Source of the DNA: Pseudomonas azotoformans | GTDB taxonomy: Bacteria; Pseudomonadota; Gammaproteobacteria; Pseudomonadales; Pseudomonadaceae | Direction: 5' to 3' | NCBI RefSeq assembly: GCF_900103345.1 | Contig: NZ_LT629702.1 | Coordinates: forward strand, 4,340,001-4,404,000 | Length of the DNA: 64,000 bases | Part shown: piece after piece, positions 25,828 through 35,608 of the stretch | Position numbering within the stretch: position 1 is the stretch's first letter | Layout of the letters: each line of letters begins with the position of its first letter | Made by a program: the position numbers and the translations under genes | The notes under the pieces: model-generated | Seen by the model: the letters and a program-made list of their open reading frames with translations, nothing else | Told to the model about the DNA's origin: nothing | Databases searched by the model: none

Positions 25828-26850
25828 TTACTGACCGGCAACCTTCTCCGATTTGCCGTCATAACGCTTGCGCCACTCGGTCAAGATGCTGTCGCGGTTC
25901 TTCGACGCCCAGGCAAAGTCGTTCTTGATCAAGCGCTGCTCGTAGTCGGCCGGCAATTCGGTCTGCGGCTTGGCGATACCCGGCTGGGCGAGCACGGCAA
26001 AGTTGTCCTTGTACAGGTCCATGGCCGCCGGGCTGGCGGAGAAGTCGGCGAGCTTCTGCGCGGCGTCCTTGTGCGCGGTGCCTTTGATCACGGCGGTGGC
26101 TTCGATGTCCCAGCCCAAGCCTTCCTTCGGCAAGATGATGTCCAGTGGCGCGCCCTGGCGTTTCAGCTGTACAGCCGGGTACTCAAACGAAATGCCGATC
26201 GGGAACTCACCGGAAGCCGCCAGCTTGCACGGCTTGGAGCCGGAGTGAACGTACTGGCCGATGTTCTGGTGCAGGTCGTCCATGTACTGCCAGCCCTGCT
26301 TCTCGCCGAAGGTCTGCAACCAGGCGCTGACGTCCAGGAAACCGGTGCCGGACGAGGCCGGGTTGGGCATGACGATCTTGCCCTTGTACTCCGGCTTGGT
26401 CAGGTCCTGCCAGCTCACCGGCTTGGTCAGGCCCTGTTTCTCTGCTTCAACGGTGTTGAAGCAGATGGTCGCGGCCCATACGTCCATGCCGACCCAGGCC
26501 GGAGGGTTGGCGGCGTCGCGGTAGTTCTTGCCGATCTTGTCCAGGTCCTTCGGCGCGTAGTTGTCCAGCATGCCTTGCTGGTCGAGGATCGCCAGGCTGG
26601 ACGCGGCCAGGCCCCAGACTGCGTCAGCTTGCGGGCGGTCTTTCTCGGCCAGCAGCTTGGCGGTGATGATGCCGGTGGAATCGCGCACCCATTTGATCTC
26701 GACGTCGGGGTTAGCCTGTTCGAAGGCCTTTTTGTAGGTCTTCAATTGCTCGGCTTCGAGGGCCGTGTACACGGTCAACTCGGTCTTGGCGAAGGCATTC
26801 AGGCTGAATGCAGTCAGTACGGCAGCGACCAGCGCCAGGGGCTTGAACAT
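25828..26850 (-). CDS. 2-aminoethylphosphonate ABC transporter substrate-binding protein
   Basis: This 340-residue periplasmic binding protein has signal peptide MFKPLALVAAVLTAFSLNAFA. KTELTVYTALEAEQLKTYKK and NPDVEIKWVRDSTGIITAKL place it in the Fe3+/thiamine/2-AEP-type cluster of binding proteins, and the putative 2-AEP branch fits best. It is followed by an FAD enzyme and an HD protein of phosphonate families and preceded by the permease and ATPase genes. The ligand is inferred rather than seen. Confidence 0.88.
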   Translation of the reverse strand: MFKPLALVAAVLTAFSLNAFAKTELTVYTALEAEQLKTYKKAFEQANPDVEIKWVRDSTGIITAKLLAEKDRPQADAVWGLAASSLAILDQQGMLDNYAPKDLDKIGKNYRDAANPPAWVGMDVWAATICFNTVEAEKQGLTKPVSWQDLTKPEYKGKIVMPNPASSGTGFLDVSAWLQTFGEKQGWQYMDDLHQNIGQYVHSGSKPCKLAASGEFPIGISFEYPAVQLKRQGAPLDIILPKEGLGWDIEATAVIKGTAHKDAAQKLADFSASPAAMDLYKDNFAVLAQPGIAKPQTELPADYEQRLIKNDFAWASKNRDSILTEWRKRYDGKSEKVAGQ

Positions 26851-26868
26851 GGAACACCTCCTTCAGGA

Positions 26869-28575
26869 TTATTGGCCGGGCGCGGTCTGGCGCCAGGCTT
26901 GGGAGCGGCGCAGTGCGCCACGTGAGGCCCACGCCAGCAGCAGCGAGACGCCGGCCGACGTGAACAGGATCAGGGTCGACATCGCCGCCGCACCGCCCAC
27001 ATTGCCGGCGTCGTCCATGTTCAACACGGCGACGGCGGCGAGGATGGTGTCGGGGCTGTAGAGGAAGATCGCGGCGGACACGGTGGTCATCGCCGACACG
27101 AACAGATAGCGCACGATATCCAGCAGCGCCGGCAGGCAGATCGGCACCGTCACTTTCAGGTAATGCCGGTACAGCGGTGCCTTGAGCGACAGCGCAGCGG
27201 CTTCGAACTCGGCGTCGAGCTGGCGCAGTGCGGTAGTCGCGGTCATTTGTGCAGTGGTCAAATAATGCGCAATGGTGCACACCACCAGCAGGGTCATGGT
27301 CCCGTAGAACACATGCAGCGGGTTGCCGTTGAGGTTGAAAAAGAACACGTAGCCCAGGCCCAGCACCAGGCCCGGCACGGCCATCGGCACGAAGCTGAGC
27401 ATGCGCAGGGCCAGGTTGAGGCCCTTCTGGCCCTTGGTTTTTTCCATCAGGTAGGCGCCGGTGAAGATCAGCACGCTGCCGATCAATGCGGTGCACAGGG
27501 CCAGGGTCAGGCTGTTGCGATAAGCCAGCCAGCCGCCGCCGGCCGTGTCTTCGAACTGGTAATGGTTGAGGGACAGCGACAGGTTGTACGGCCAGAATTT
27601 CACCAGCGAGGAATACACCGCCATGCCGAACACCAGCAACAACACCGCGCAGATCAGCAACACGATGGCCAGGTAGCAGGCGTCCCTCAAACGCGATGGC
27701 GCTGGTTGAAACACTTGCGCGCGCCCGCTCATCGAGTCGCCGTGACGACGACGCAGCCAGGCATCCACCCCAAAGCTGAACAGCGCCGGCAGCAGCAACA
27801 CCATGCCGATCAATGCACCGCGCCCGAACTGTTGCTGGCCGACCACGGCCTTGTAGGCTTCCAGGGCCAGCACCTGATAATCGCCACCCACCACCACGGG
27901 CACGCCGAAGTCGGTGATGGTCAGGGTGAACACCAGGCAAAACGCGGCGAATACCGCCTGGCGCGTGGCCGGCCAGGTAATGCTGCGAAACGCCCGGGCC
28001 GGGCTGGCGCCCATGCTGGAGGCGGCATCGAACAGGCGTGCATCCGCCAGGGACAACGCCGACAGTAGAATCATCAAGGCATGTGGGAAGGTGTAGATCA
28101 CCTCCCCCAGCACAATGCCCCAGAAACCGTAGATATTCTCAGAGAGCAACCCACGCAGCATGCCCTGGTTACCGAACAGGTAGACCAACGCAATGCCCGG
28201 CAGCATCGACGGCGCCATCAGCGGCAGCAGCGACATACCGCGCCAGATCACCTTGCCGGGAATCAAGGTGCGTTGCAGGGCGTAGGCAAACAGGTAAGCC
28301 AGCGGTACGACGATGGCCGCCACACTGAGGGAGACTTTCAGGCTATTGCCCAACAGCCAGTGGAAATTGGCACTGGTCACCAGTTCCCGTGCCGCCACCC
28401 AGCCACCGCCCTGTCCGGCCTCGCTGCTGAAACCCCGCCAGAAGATCGCCAGCAACGGCATCAAGACAGCGATGCCCAGCAGCAATAGCCACAGCAGTTT
28501 GCCGCCGACGACGAAAATTCTGTCGCCGGTTTCGGCGCGGGAAACCTGGCGTGGCAGGGTCATGACAGCGGCCAT
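26869..28575 (-). CDS. 2-aminoethylphosphonate ABC transporter permease (fused two-domain)
   Basis: This is a 568-residue permease made of two fused BPD-transp-1 units, each with about six membrane segments. EAA-like loops are visible (FDAASSMGASPARAF in the first half and FEAAALSLKAPLYR in the second). Fused permeases of this size are usual for the iron(III)/AEP importer family. ATG 28575 lies 1 bp beyond the ATPase stop; ATG 28563 is an alternative. The longer frame lies inside the ATPase gene. It transports substrate from the periplasmic binding protein across the inner membrane. Confidence 0.88.
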   Translation of the reverse strand: MAAVMTLPRQVSRAETGDRIFVVGGKLLWLLLLGIAVLMPLLAIFWRGFSSEAGQGGGWVAARELVTSANFHWLLGNSLKVSLSVAAIVVPLAYLFAYALQRTLIPGKVIWRGMSLLPLMAPSMLPGIALVYLFGNQGMLRGLLSENIYGFWGIVLGEVIYTFPHALMILLSALSLADARLFDAASSMGASPARAFRSITWPATRQAVFAAFCLVFTLTITDFGVPVVVGGDYQVLALEAYKAVVGQQQFGRGALIGMVLLLPALFSFGVDAWLRRRHGDSMSGRAQVFQPAPSRLRDACYLAIVLLICAVLLLVFGMAVYSSLVKFWPYNLSLSLNHYQFEDTAGGGWLAYRNSLTLALCTALIGSVLIFTGAYLMEKTKGQKGLNLALRMLSFVPMAVPGLVLGLGYVFFFNLNGNPLHVFYGTMTLLVVCTIAHYLTTAQMTATTALRQLDAEFEAAALSLKAPLYRHYLKVTVPICLPALLDIVRYLFVSAMTTVSAAIFLYSPDTILAAVAVLNMDDAGNVGGAAAMSTLILFTSAGVSLLLAWASRGALRRSQAWRQTAPGQ

Positions 28576-28576
28576 C

Positions 28577-29641
28577 TCAGGCAAACACCTGCAGGCTGCG
28601 CGGCGGCAAGGCCACCCAGATGTCCTGTGCGCCCAGGCGCGGCATGGCTTCCGGAGCCAGTTCGGCGAGCAGCGGGTGGCCGGGCAATTGCTCCAGCTCA
28701 AAGCTCATGCGGCAGCGGTTGCCGAGGAAGGTGATCTCGCGGACCTTGGCCGGGAACAGGTTTTCTTCATGCACCGCCGGGTTGACGCTGATCGCTTCCG
28801 GGCGACAAAACAGACGGCCGGACTTGGCCACGCCGGCATCGTCGGCCAGGCGCATGTTCATCCCGCCGACCTGGGCGTGGCTGGCACAGTTGCGGCTGAA
28901 CGGCAGCCAATTGCCCTGGCCGACAAACTCCGCCACGAACGGCGTGGCCGGACGGTCGTAGATCTCCTGGGGCGTGGCGTATTGCTCGACCTTGCCGTTG
29001 TTCATCACGGCGATGCGGTCGGCCATCAGCATGGCTTCGTCCTGATTGTGGGTGACCATCAGCGTGGTGATACCCAGGCGCCGTTGCAGTTGGCGCAGCT
29101 CGGTGCACAGATGCTCACGCACGCGGGCGTCGAGGGCCGACATCGGTTCATCCAGCAACAACAACGACGGCGCGGGCGCCAAGGCACGCGCCAAAGCGAC
29201 GCGCTGCTGCTGGCCGCCAGACAGCTGGCCGGGGTATTTCTTTTCACTGCCGACCAGGCCGACCAGTTCAAGCATCTGTCCGACGCGCTGGCGCACTTCA
29301 TCGCGACCACTGCCGGTGAGGCCGTAGCCGATGTTCGCTTCGACGGTGAGGTTGGGAAACAACGCGTAGGACTGGAACAAAATGCCGTAGTCCCGGGCCT
29401 GTGGCGGCAGCCGGGACACATCGCGGTTGCCCAGGTAAAGCTCGCCACTGTCCTGGCGTTCCAGGCCGGCGATGCAGCGCAGCAAGGTGGTCTTGCCGCA
29501 ACCGGACGGGCCCAGCAGGCACACCAGCTCGCCGGCGGCGACGTCCAGCGAGACGTTATCCAGCGCGGTAAACGCGCCGAAGCGTTTCTGGATACCGCGC
29601 ACCTTCATGGGCGCGCCGGGTTGGGTCAGGGCTGTGTTCAT
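28577..29641 (-). CDS. 2-aminoethylphosphonate ABC transporter ATP-binding protein
   Basis: This is a 354-residue ATPase. Walker A is GPSGCGKTTLLR near residue 46, the ABC signature is LSGGQQQRVALARAL near 145, and Walker B is LLLLDEPMSALD near 168. A C-terminal TOBE-like domain follows, as in MalK/FbpC-type importers. ATG 29641 is preferred to 29650 because gaggtg lies 8 bp upstream. It is the first gene of the importer unit, downstream of a LysR regulator and a REPIN on the same strand. Confidence 0.9.
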   Translation of the reverse strand: MNTALTQPGAPMKVRGIQKRFGAFTALDNVSLDVAAGELVCLLGPSGCGKTTLLRCIAGLERQDSGELYLGNRDVSRLPPQARDYGILFQSYALFPNLTVEANIGYGLTGSGRDEVRQRVGQMLELVGLVGSEKKYPGQLSGGQQQRVALARALAPAPSLLLLDEPMSALDARVREHLCTELRQLQRRLGITTLMVTHNQDEAMLMADRIAVMNNGKVEQYATPQEIYDRPATPFVAEFVGQGNWLPFSRNCASHAQVGGMNMRLADDAGVAKSGRLFCRPEAISVNPAVHEENLFPAKVREITFLGNRCRMSFELEQLPGHPLLAELAPEAMPRLGAQDIWVALPPRSLQVFA

Positions 29642-29781
29642 GCAAGGCACCTCATCGAACGGATGAAGGCCATGCTAGGGAGGCAATGCGTCCCTGGTGT
29701 GGCAGAAAGGCAAAACCCGGTGATAGTGGTATTGGTGGATTTGGGTAGGGCTCTCAGCGCTGAGTTGCCTGGTCTATCGCT

Positions 29782-29863
29782 ATCGGGGGCAAGCCCCCTC
29801 CCACATTAGACCCCGTTCTCATGTTGGAACTCGGTCAAGTGTGGGAGGGGGCTTGCCCCCGAT
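29782..29863. repeat. REPIN, GAGGGGGCTTGCCCCCGAT class
   Basis: An inverted pair of 23-bp copies, 36 bp apart, lies between the LysR gene and the importer ATPase gene. The rest of this 247-bp gap shows no gene. Confidence 0.9.
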
Positions 29864-29888
29864 TGGCCCTCAAGGCGATCACCACGCT

Positions 29889-30752
29889 TCAGAGCGGCGA
29901 CATTTCCTGCGCCAACCCCAGAAACGCCGCCGGCAGGCGAGCACTTTTTCGTTCTTTGAGGCAGTACAGATACTCCGGAATCTGCGGCGCGTTCTCGATA
30001 GTCAGCACGCGCAATTGCGGGTCATGGGGCACTTCCTGCCGCGCAATGATGCTGATGCCAATGTTGCGCAACACCGCCTCACGGATCGACTCACGGCTGC
30101 CAATCTCCAGCAACGGGCCATAGCTCACGTTGGCGCTTTGCAAGAGTTCTTCAGTCAGGCGCCGCGTAGTTGAGCCTGCTTCACGCATCAGCAAGGTGTG
30201 CCCGGCCAAAGCGCTCAGCGGCACATGGTCGAGCTTGGCCAACGGATGGTTGCAATGCACCGCCAGCACCAGCGGGTCGGTGCCCAGCACACGGCGAATC
30301 AGGCGTGGGTCTTCCAGCAGTTGCGAGGAGGCGGCGACGTCGACGCGGTAGTCGTCCAAGGCTTCGAGCACCTGCTGGGAGTTGCCGATTTCCACCGATA
30401 CCTCCACCTGCGGCAGGCGTTCACGAAAGGCTTTGACCAGGTCGAGGATGTAGTACGGCGCCGTCGCGGCAATTCTCAGTGCGCCTTGGACCTGGCCGTT
30501 GTTGCGCAGGAAGAACTCGATGTCGGCTTCCTGCTGCAACAGCGCCTTGACCATCGGCAGCAGCCGCGCGCCCTCGTCGCTGACGGTGAGGCGACGGCCG
30601 CCACGGTAGAACAGCTCAACACCGTATTGGCTTTCCAGGTTACGGATCTGGGTGGTGACCGTGGGTTGGCTCAGGCCGAGTTTTTTCGCCGCCTGGGTAA
30701 TGCTGCCCAGGCGGGCGACCATGAAAAAAGCCTTTAACTCGGCGCTCAGCAC
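29889..30752 (-). CDS. LysR-family regulator, phosphonate-utilisation associated
   Basis: This 287-residue regulator has an N-terminal winged helix (FFMVARLGSITQAAKKLGLSQPTVT near residues 9-33) and a LysR effector domain. It probably starts at GTG 30752 with gagaggg upstream. The sequence resembles the group that sits with AEP transport genes, so it should activate the importer and enzyme genes that follow on the same strand. The real inducer is unknown. It lies only 16 bp beyond the cadA stop, on the same strand. Confidence 0.88.
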   Translation of the reverse strand: MLSAELKAFFMVARLGSITQAAKKLGLSQPTVTTQIRNLESQYGVELFYRGGRRLTVSDEGARLLPMVKALLQQEADIEFFLRNNGQVQGALRIAATAPYYILDLVKAFRERLPQVEVSVEIGNSQQVLEALDDYRVDVAASSQLLEDPRLIRRVLGTDPLVLAVHCNHPLAKLDHVPLSALAGHTLLMREAGSTTRRLTEELLQSANVSYGPLLEIGSRESIREAVLRNIGISIIARQEVPHDPQLRVLTIENAPQIPEYLYCLKERKSARLPAAFLGLAQEMSPL

Positions 30753-30768
30753 ACCACCCTCTCATCGT

Positions 30769-33033
30769 TTATTTGCGCAACAGGCGCAGGCCATTGAACA
30801 CCACCAGCAGGCTCACGCCCATGTCGGCGAACACCGCCATCCACATGGTGGCCATGCCCAGGAAGGTGACCGCCAGGAAGATCGCCTTGATCACCAATGC
30901 GAGGGCGATGTTCTGCTTGAGGATACTCGACGTTTGCCGCGACAGACGAATGAAAGCCGGAATCTTGCGCAGGTCATCGTCCATCAAGGCCACATCAGCG
31001 GTCTCGATGGCCGTATCAGTACCCGCTGCGGCCATGGCAAAACCTATCTCGGCGCGAGCCAGGGCCGGGGCGTCGTTGATGCCGTCGCCAACCATGCCAA
31101 CGCGGTGGCCTTGGCCGTAGAGGGTTTCGATGGCTTGCAGCTTGTCGGTCGGCAACAGATCACCCTGGGCCTGGTCGATGCCAACCTGGGCCGCAATCGC
31201 CTGGGCGGTGTGGGTGTTGTCACCGGTGAGCATCAGGGTCTTGATGCCCAGTTCGTGCAACTGCTGGATGGCTTCGCGGCTGCTGTCCTTGACCGTGTCG
31301 GCCACGGCGAACAGCGCCAGCGGGCCGGATTTGTCGAGCAGCAACACCACGGACTTGCCTTGTTTTTCCAGGGCGAAGAGTTTCTCTTCCAGCTCCGGCG
31401 AGCACAGGCCCAGGTCTTCCACCAGGCGGTGGTTACCCAGGTGGTAGGTTTCGCCGTTGATCTCGCCACGCACGCCGCGACCGGCCAGCGCCGCGAAGTT
31501 ATCCACAACGTGGGTGGGCAGGCTTTTATCCACAGCCGCGTTGGCGATGGCCAGCGACACCGGGTGATCGGAACGCCCCGCCAGGCTGGCGGCCAGCGCC
31601 GGTGCGCTGTCTTCGACGTTGGGGAACAGCGCCAGGTAATCGGTTTGCACCGGTTTGCCGTGGGTGATGGTGCCGGTCTTGTCGAGGGCCAGGTAGTCGA
31701 GCTTGTAACCGCCCTCCAGGTACACGCCGCCCTTGATCAGGATGCCTTTGCGCGCCGCTGCCGCGAGGCCGCTGACGATGGTCACCGGGGTGGAAATCAC
31801 CAATGCACACGGGCAGGCGACCACCAGCAGCACCAGGGCACGGTAGATCCAGTCGAACCAGGCGCCGGCCATGAACAGCGGTGGGATCAACGCCACGCCC
31901 AGGGCAAACAGGAACACCGCCGGGGTGTAGAGCTTCGAGAAGCTGTCAACGAAGCGCTGCGTCGGAGCCCGTGCGCCCTGGGCCTGTTCCACGGCGTGAA
32001 TGATGCGCGCCAGGGTGGAGTTGTTGGCGGCGGCAGTGACCCTATATTCCAGGGAGCCGGCCTGGTTGATGGTGCCGGCGAAAACTTTGTCGCCCACGGT
32101 CTTTTCGATCGGCAGGCTTTCACCGGTGATCGGTGCCTGATCGATGGTGGATTGGCCAGCGGTGACTTCACCGTCCAGGCCAATGCGCTCGCCAGGCTTG
32201 ACCCGCACGATGGCGCCAAGATCGATACTTTTCACCTCTTGTTCCGCCCACGATCCATCCGCCTGCTGCACCGTGGCCTGCTCGGGCGTCATCTGCATCA
32301 AGCCGCTGATGGCATTGCGCGCACGGTCCAGGGACTTGGCTTCGATCAACTCGGCCACGGTGAACAGGAACATCACCATCGCCGCTTCCGGCCACTGGCC
32401 GATCAGGATTGCACCGGTCACCGCGATGCTCATCAAGGCATTGATGTTCAGGTTGAGGTTTTTCAGGGCAATCCAGCCCTTTTTATAGGTGGTGAGGCCG
32501 CCGCTGAGGATCGATACCAGCGCCACGATGGCAATCACCCAGGTCGGCGCGGCGTTGGTGAAGTGCAGCACTTCCGCCCCCAACGCGCCGATGCCGGACA
32601 ACGCCAGCGGCCACCAATGTTTCTTGGCGGGCGGTTCGGCGGCGGGGGTGCCTTCTTCGATGGGATCGGCCTGCATGCCCAAGGACTTGATGGCGTCGAT
32701 GATCGGCGCGGTCGTCGGCAGGTCGTGGGTGACGCCGAGGATGCGGTTGATCAGGTTGAATTCCAGTTGCTGCACACCCGCAAGCTTGCCCAGTTTGTTC
32801 TGGATCAGCGTCTGCTCGGTAGGGCAGTCCATGGCTTCGATGCGGAAGGTGCTCAGCCGCGAGCCGGCGGTGGGCGCTTCGCCCAATTGCACCAATGCCG
32901 GGACCGGCGTGCCGGAGCAGCAGGAGCCGCCGTGGCCGTGGTCATGCACAGGGGTCAATTTCTTCGGGCCATGATCATGGTCGTGATCGTGATCGTGCTT
33001 GTGCTTGTGCGGGGTGTGGATGGAATCGCTCAT
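30769..33033 (-). CDS. cadA: P1B-type Cd/Zn/Pb-exporting ATPase
   Basis: This is a 754-residue metal pump. A His-rich N-terminus (HKHKHDHDHDHDHG at about residues 9-22 and HDHGHGGSCCSG at about 29-40) is followed by an HMA-type domain with EAMDCPTEQTL (one Cys only). The membrane metal site is CPCALVIST, the phosphorylation site DKTGTITHGKP, and the hinge GDGINDAPALA. It exports divalent soft metals using ATP. I chose ATG 33033 because the longer frame runs over the cadA/cadR operator. Divergent cadR regulates it through that operator. Confidence 0.95.
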   Translation of the reverse strand: MSDSIHTPHKHKHDHDHDHDHGPKKLTPVHDHGHGGSCCSGTPVPALVQLGEAPTAGSRLSTFRIEAMDCPTEQTLIQNKLGKLAGVQQLEFNLINRILGVTHDLPTTAPIIDAIKSLGMQADPIEEGTPAAEPPAKKHWWPLALSGIGALGAEVLHFTNAAPTWVIAIVALVSILSGGLTTYKKGWIALKNLNLNINALMSIAVTGAILIGQWPEAAMVMFLFTVAELIEAKSLDRARNAISGLMQMTPEQATVQQADGSWAEQEVKSIDLGAIVRVKPGERIGLDGEVTAGQSTIDQAPITGESLPIEKTVGDKVFAGTINQAGSLEYRVTAAANNSTLARIIHAVEQAQGARAPTQRFVDSFSKLYTPAVFLFALGVALIPPLFMAGAWFDWIYRALVLLVVACPCALVISTPVTIVSGLAAAARKGILIKGGVYLEGGYKLDYLALDKTGTITHGKPVQTDYLALFPNVEDSAPALAASLAGRSDHPVSLAIANAAVDKSLPTHVVDNFAALAGRGVRGEINGETYHLGNHRLVEDLGLCSPELEEKLFALEKQGKSVVLLLDKSGPLALFAVADTVKDSSREAIQQLHELGIKTLMLTGDNTHTAQAIAAQVGIDQAQGDLLPTDKLQAIETLYGQGHRVGMVGDGINDAPALARAEIGFAMAAAGTDTAIETADVALMDDDLRKIPAFIRLSRQTSSILKQNIALALVIKAIFLAVTFLGMATMWMAVFADMGVSLLVVFNGLRLLRK

Positions 33034-33064
33034 TCTGTCGCGTCCGTAAGGGTGCCTGTTGCCA

Positions 33065-33095
33065 AGTAAAGACCCTGTAGCCACTATAGGGTCAA
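33065..33095 (-). promoter_or_regulatory. CadR/MerR-type operator and cadA promoter
   Basis: On the minus strand a -35 TTGACC and a -10 TTTACT are separated by 19 bp, the long spacer typical of MerR-family targets. The spacer holds a dyad with arms gaccct and agggtc (33071-33093). CadR should bind here, twist the DNA when metal is bound and turn on cadA. Its own gene starts 26 bp beyond the dyad. Confidence 0.85.
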
Positions 33096-33118
33096 GCACC
33101 CATTTGGAGATTGCTGCG

Positions 33119-33559
33119 ATGAAGATCGGCGAACTGGCCAAACTGACCGACTGCCCGGTGGAAACCATCCGTTACTACGAGAAGGAAGGCCTGCTGCCGC
33201 CCCCGGCGCGCACCGACGCCAACTACCGCGTGTACACCCAGGCACACACCGAGCGGCTGGTGTTTATCCGCAACTGCCGCAGCCTGGACATGACCCTGGA
33301 AGAAATCCGGAGCCTGCTGGGCCTACGGGACAGCCCCCAGGACCAGTGCGAAAGCGTGAATGCGTTGATCGACGAGCATATCCACCATGTGAAGGCGCGG
33401 ATCGATGGGCTGTTGGCGTTGCAGGAGCAACTGCTGGACTTGCGCCAGCGCTGTGGTGGCGGGGATCAGTGCGGGATTCTGCAGCGGCTGGAAGTCAGCG
33501 GCAGTGTGTTGGCCAGTGAGGCTGAGCCTTCCCATGTGGGCAGAAGCCACGGCCATTAA
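33119..33559 (+). CDS. cadR: Cd(II)/Pb(II)-responsive MerR-family regulator
   Basis: This is a 146-residue regulator. The MerR winged helix MKIGELAKLTDCPVETIRYY opens the protein, a dimer helix follows, and Cys77, Cys112 and Cys118 form a likely metal site. A His-containing tail (SHVGRSHGH) ends it, as in pseudomonad CadR. ATG 33119 was chosen because upstream codons lie in the operator. It is divergent from cadA and shares the dyad between them. Confidence 0.95.
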   Translation: MKIGELAKLTDCPVETIRYYEKEGLLPPPARTDANYRVYTQAHTERLVFIRNCRSLDMTLEEIRSLLGLRDSPQDQCESVNALIDEHIHHVKARIDGLLALQEQLLDLRQRCGGGDQCGILQRLEVSGSVLASEAEPSHVGRSHGH

Positions 33560-33581
33560 CTCAAACGAACACGGTTCAAAT

Positions 33582-33667
33582 GTGGGAGGGGGCTTGCCCC
33601 CGATCGGGAGTTCCAGCCACCCAATACTTAGCTGATCCACCGCTATCAGGGGCAAGCCCCCTCCCAC
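33582..33667. repeat. REPIN, GAGGGGGCTTGCCCCCGAT class
   Basis: An inverted pair with one mismatch (ctatcagggg in the right copy) lies between the convergent cadR and thyA genes. Confidence 0.88.
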
Positions 33668-33698
33668 ACAAGCCCACACCTTAAGACCAGGACAGTCG

Positions 33699-34532
33699 TT
33701 AGATCGCGACGTCAGCCTTGATGCTTGGGTCGGCGTCGTAGCCCACGATCTCGAAGTCTTCGAACTTGTAGTCGTAGATCGACGCCGGTTTGCGCTTGAT
33801 CACCAGCTCCGGCAGCTTCTTCGGCGTGCGCGCCAGCTGGGTGCGGATCTGTTCCATGTGGTTGCTGTAGGCGTGGGTGTCGCCGGTGGTGACGATGATC
33901 TCATGGGGGATCAGGTCGCACTGCTGGGCCAGCATATGGGTGAGCAAGGCCAGCGCGGCGGTGTTGTACGGCAGGCCGAGGAACACGTCGGAGCTGCGGA
34001 TGTACAACTGCATCGACAGGTGACCGTCGTGCACGAACGCCTGGTACAGCAGGTGGCACGGTGGCAAGGCTTGTTTGCCGTTGCGCGCGTTTTCCTGCGG
34101 GCTCTGTGTTTCGTCGGGCAGGTACTCGACGTTCCAGCCGTGGAACAGGATGCGGCGGCTGTTGGGGTTGGTCTTGAGGGTGTGGACCATGTAGTCGATC
34201 TGGTTGATCGTGCCGCCGTCCTTGGTCGGCCAGGCCGTCCACTGCTCGCCGTACACCGGGCCGAGGTCACCCTCTTCGGTGGCCCATTCGTCCCAGATGC
34301 GCACGCCGTTTTCGTTGAGCCACTTGATGTTGGTGTTGCCACTCAACATCCAGATCAGCTCGTTGGCGATGCTTTTGAAATGAAGCTTCTTGGTGGTCAG
34401 CAGCGGGAAGCCGTCGGCCAAGTTATGCCGATACTGACGGGCAAACACGGCCTTGGTGCCGGTGCCGGTGCGATCGCCCTTGGTCAATCCATTGGTCACG
34501 ACGTCGTTCAGTAGTTCGAGATATTGCTTCAT
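33699..34532 (-). CDS. thyA: Thymidylate synthase
   Basis: This 277-residue protein begins [15 protein letters not shown] and has the full ThyA core: [18 protein letters not shown] near residue 20, [12 protein letters not shown] with the catalytic Cys, and the folate-site [16 protein letters not shown]. It methylates dUMP to dTMP with methylene-tetrahydrofolate. I chose ATG 34532 over the in-frame ATG 34577, which falls in the gap after lgt. It lies 51 bp downstream of lgt on the same strand, the usual lgt-thyA order. Confidence 0.97.
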   Translation of the reverse strand: MKQYLELLNDVVTNGLTKGDRTGTGTKAVFARQYRHNLADGFPLLTTKKLHFKSIANELIWMLSGNTNIKWLNENGVRIWDEWATEEGDLGPVYGEQWTAWPTKDGGTINQIDYMVHTLKTNPNSRRILFHGWNVEYLPDETQSPQENARNGKQALPPCHLLYQAFVHDGHLSMQLYIRSSDVFLGLPYNTAALALLTHMLAQQCDLIPHEIIVTTGDTHAYSNHMEQIRTQLARTPKKLPELVIKRKPASIYDYKFEDFEIVGYDADPSIKADVAI

Positions 34533-34583
34533 GTTGGTACCCGTATCGTTGAAGCCCGGACCATACGGCCCGGGCATTCGAAT

Positions 34584-35396
34584 TTAAAGCGCGGTGTTCT
34601 TCAGAGGTTGCGGGCGGTTGTACGCCCACCACAGCAGGCCCAGGCCGCCGATGATCATCGGCAGGCTGAGGATCTGGCCCATGGTCACCCAACCGAACGC
34701 CAGGTAGCCCAGTTGTGCATCTGGCACGCGCACGAACTCGACGATAAAGCGGAAGATCCCGTAGAACAGCGCAAACATGCCGGAAACCGCCATGGTCGGG
34801 CGCGGTTTGCGCGAAAAGATGTAGAGGATAAGGAACAGTGCCACGCCTTCCAACGCGAACTGGTAAAGCTGCGACGGATGGCGCGGCAGTTGTGCCGGGT
34901 CGCTGAACGGCGGGAACACCATGGCCCACGGCACGTCGGTCGGCTTGCCCCACAACTCGGCGTTGATGAAGTTGCCGATACGCCCGGCGCCCAGGCCGAT
35001 CGGCACCATCGGCGCAACGAAGTCCATCAACTGGAAGAACGACTTGCCGTTGCGGCGACCGAACCACCAGGCGGCGATCATTACACCGATGAACCCACCG
35101 TGGAACGCCATGCCGCCCTTCCACACTTCGAAGATCAGTGTCGGGTTAGCGATATACGCCGAAAGGTCGTAGAACAGCACATAGCCGAGTCGCCCGCCGA
35201 CGATCACTCCCATCGACAGCCAGAAAATCAGGTCGGAGAGTTTCTCCTTGGTCCAGGTCGGGTCGAACCGGTTCAGGCGTCGAGAGGCCAGAAACCAGGC
35301 ACCGCCGATGCCGATCAGGTACATCAACCCGTACCAGTGGATTTTCAGCGGACCGATGGCCAGGGCCACCGGGTCGATCTGCGGGTAAGGCAGCAT
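34584..35396 (-). CDS. lgt: Prolipoprotein diacylglyceryl transferase
   Basis: This 270-residue inner-membrane enzyme has about seven hydrophobic segments. [17 protein letters not shown] near residue 98 and [17 protein letters not shown] near residue 138 are the Lgt signatures. It transfers diacylglycerol from phosphatidylglycerol to the lipobox Cys of lipoproteins, such as the lipoproteins seen elsewhere in this window. The gtaagg upstream of ATG 35396 can serve as ribosome site. It lies upstream of thyA on the same strand. Confidence 0.97.
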   Translation of the reverse strand: MLPYPQIDPVALAIGPLKIHWYGLMYLIGIGGAWFLASRRLNRFDPTWTKEKLSDLIFWLSMGVIVGGRLGYVLFYDLSAYIANPTLIFEVWKGGMAFHGGFIGVMIAAWWFGRRNGKSFFQLMDFVAPMVPIGLGAGRIGNFINAELWGKPTDVPWAMVFPPFSDPAQLPRHPSQLYQFALEGVALFLILYIFSRKPRPTMAVSGMFALFYGIFRFIVEFVRVPDAQLGYLAFGWVTMGQILSLPMIIGGLGLLWWAYNRPQPLKNTAL

Positions 35397-35608
35397 TGCG
35401 ACTCCTCGTTAAATCATTCGTTAGGCGTGCGGACCATGCCGGTGTGCGATTAAGCCTGCGTTACAGCCGCTGTTTCAAATTAAGAAGTTCACACGCACCG
35501 AAACGCCAGGCATGTTAACGGATGGAAGGCGTACCGCCCAACTTCGATACGATGGAACGCCTGCCGCTGTATGAGTAGAGTGACAAAAAACACAAAAGGG
35601 ATCGCCTG

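Noticed and set aside
30652..33069. 805-codon plus-strand ORF opposite cadA
   Set aside because: Antisense of the P-type ATPase; Gly/His/Gln-rich filler sequence without domain.
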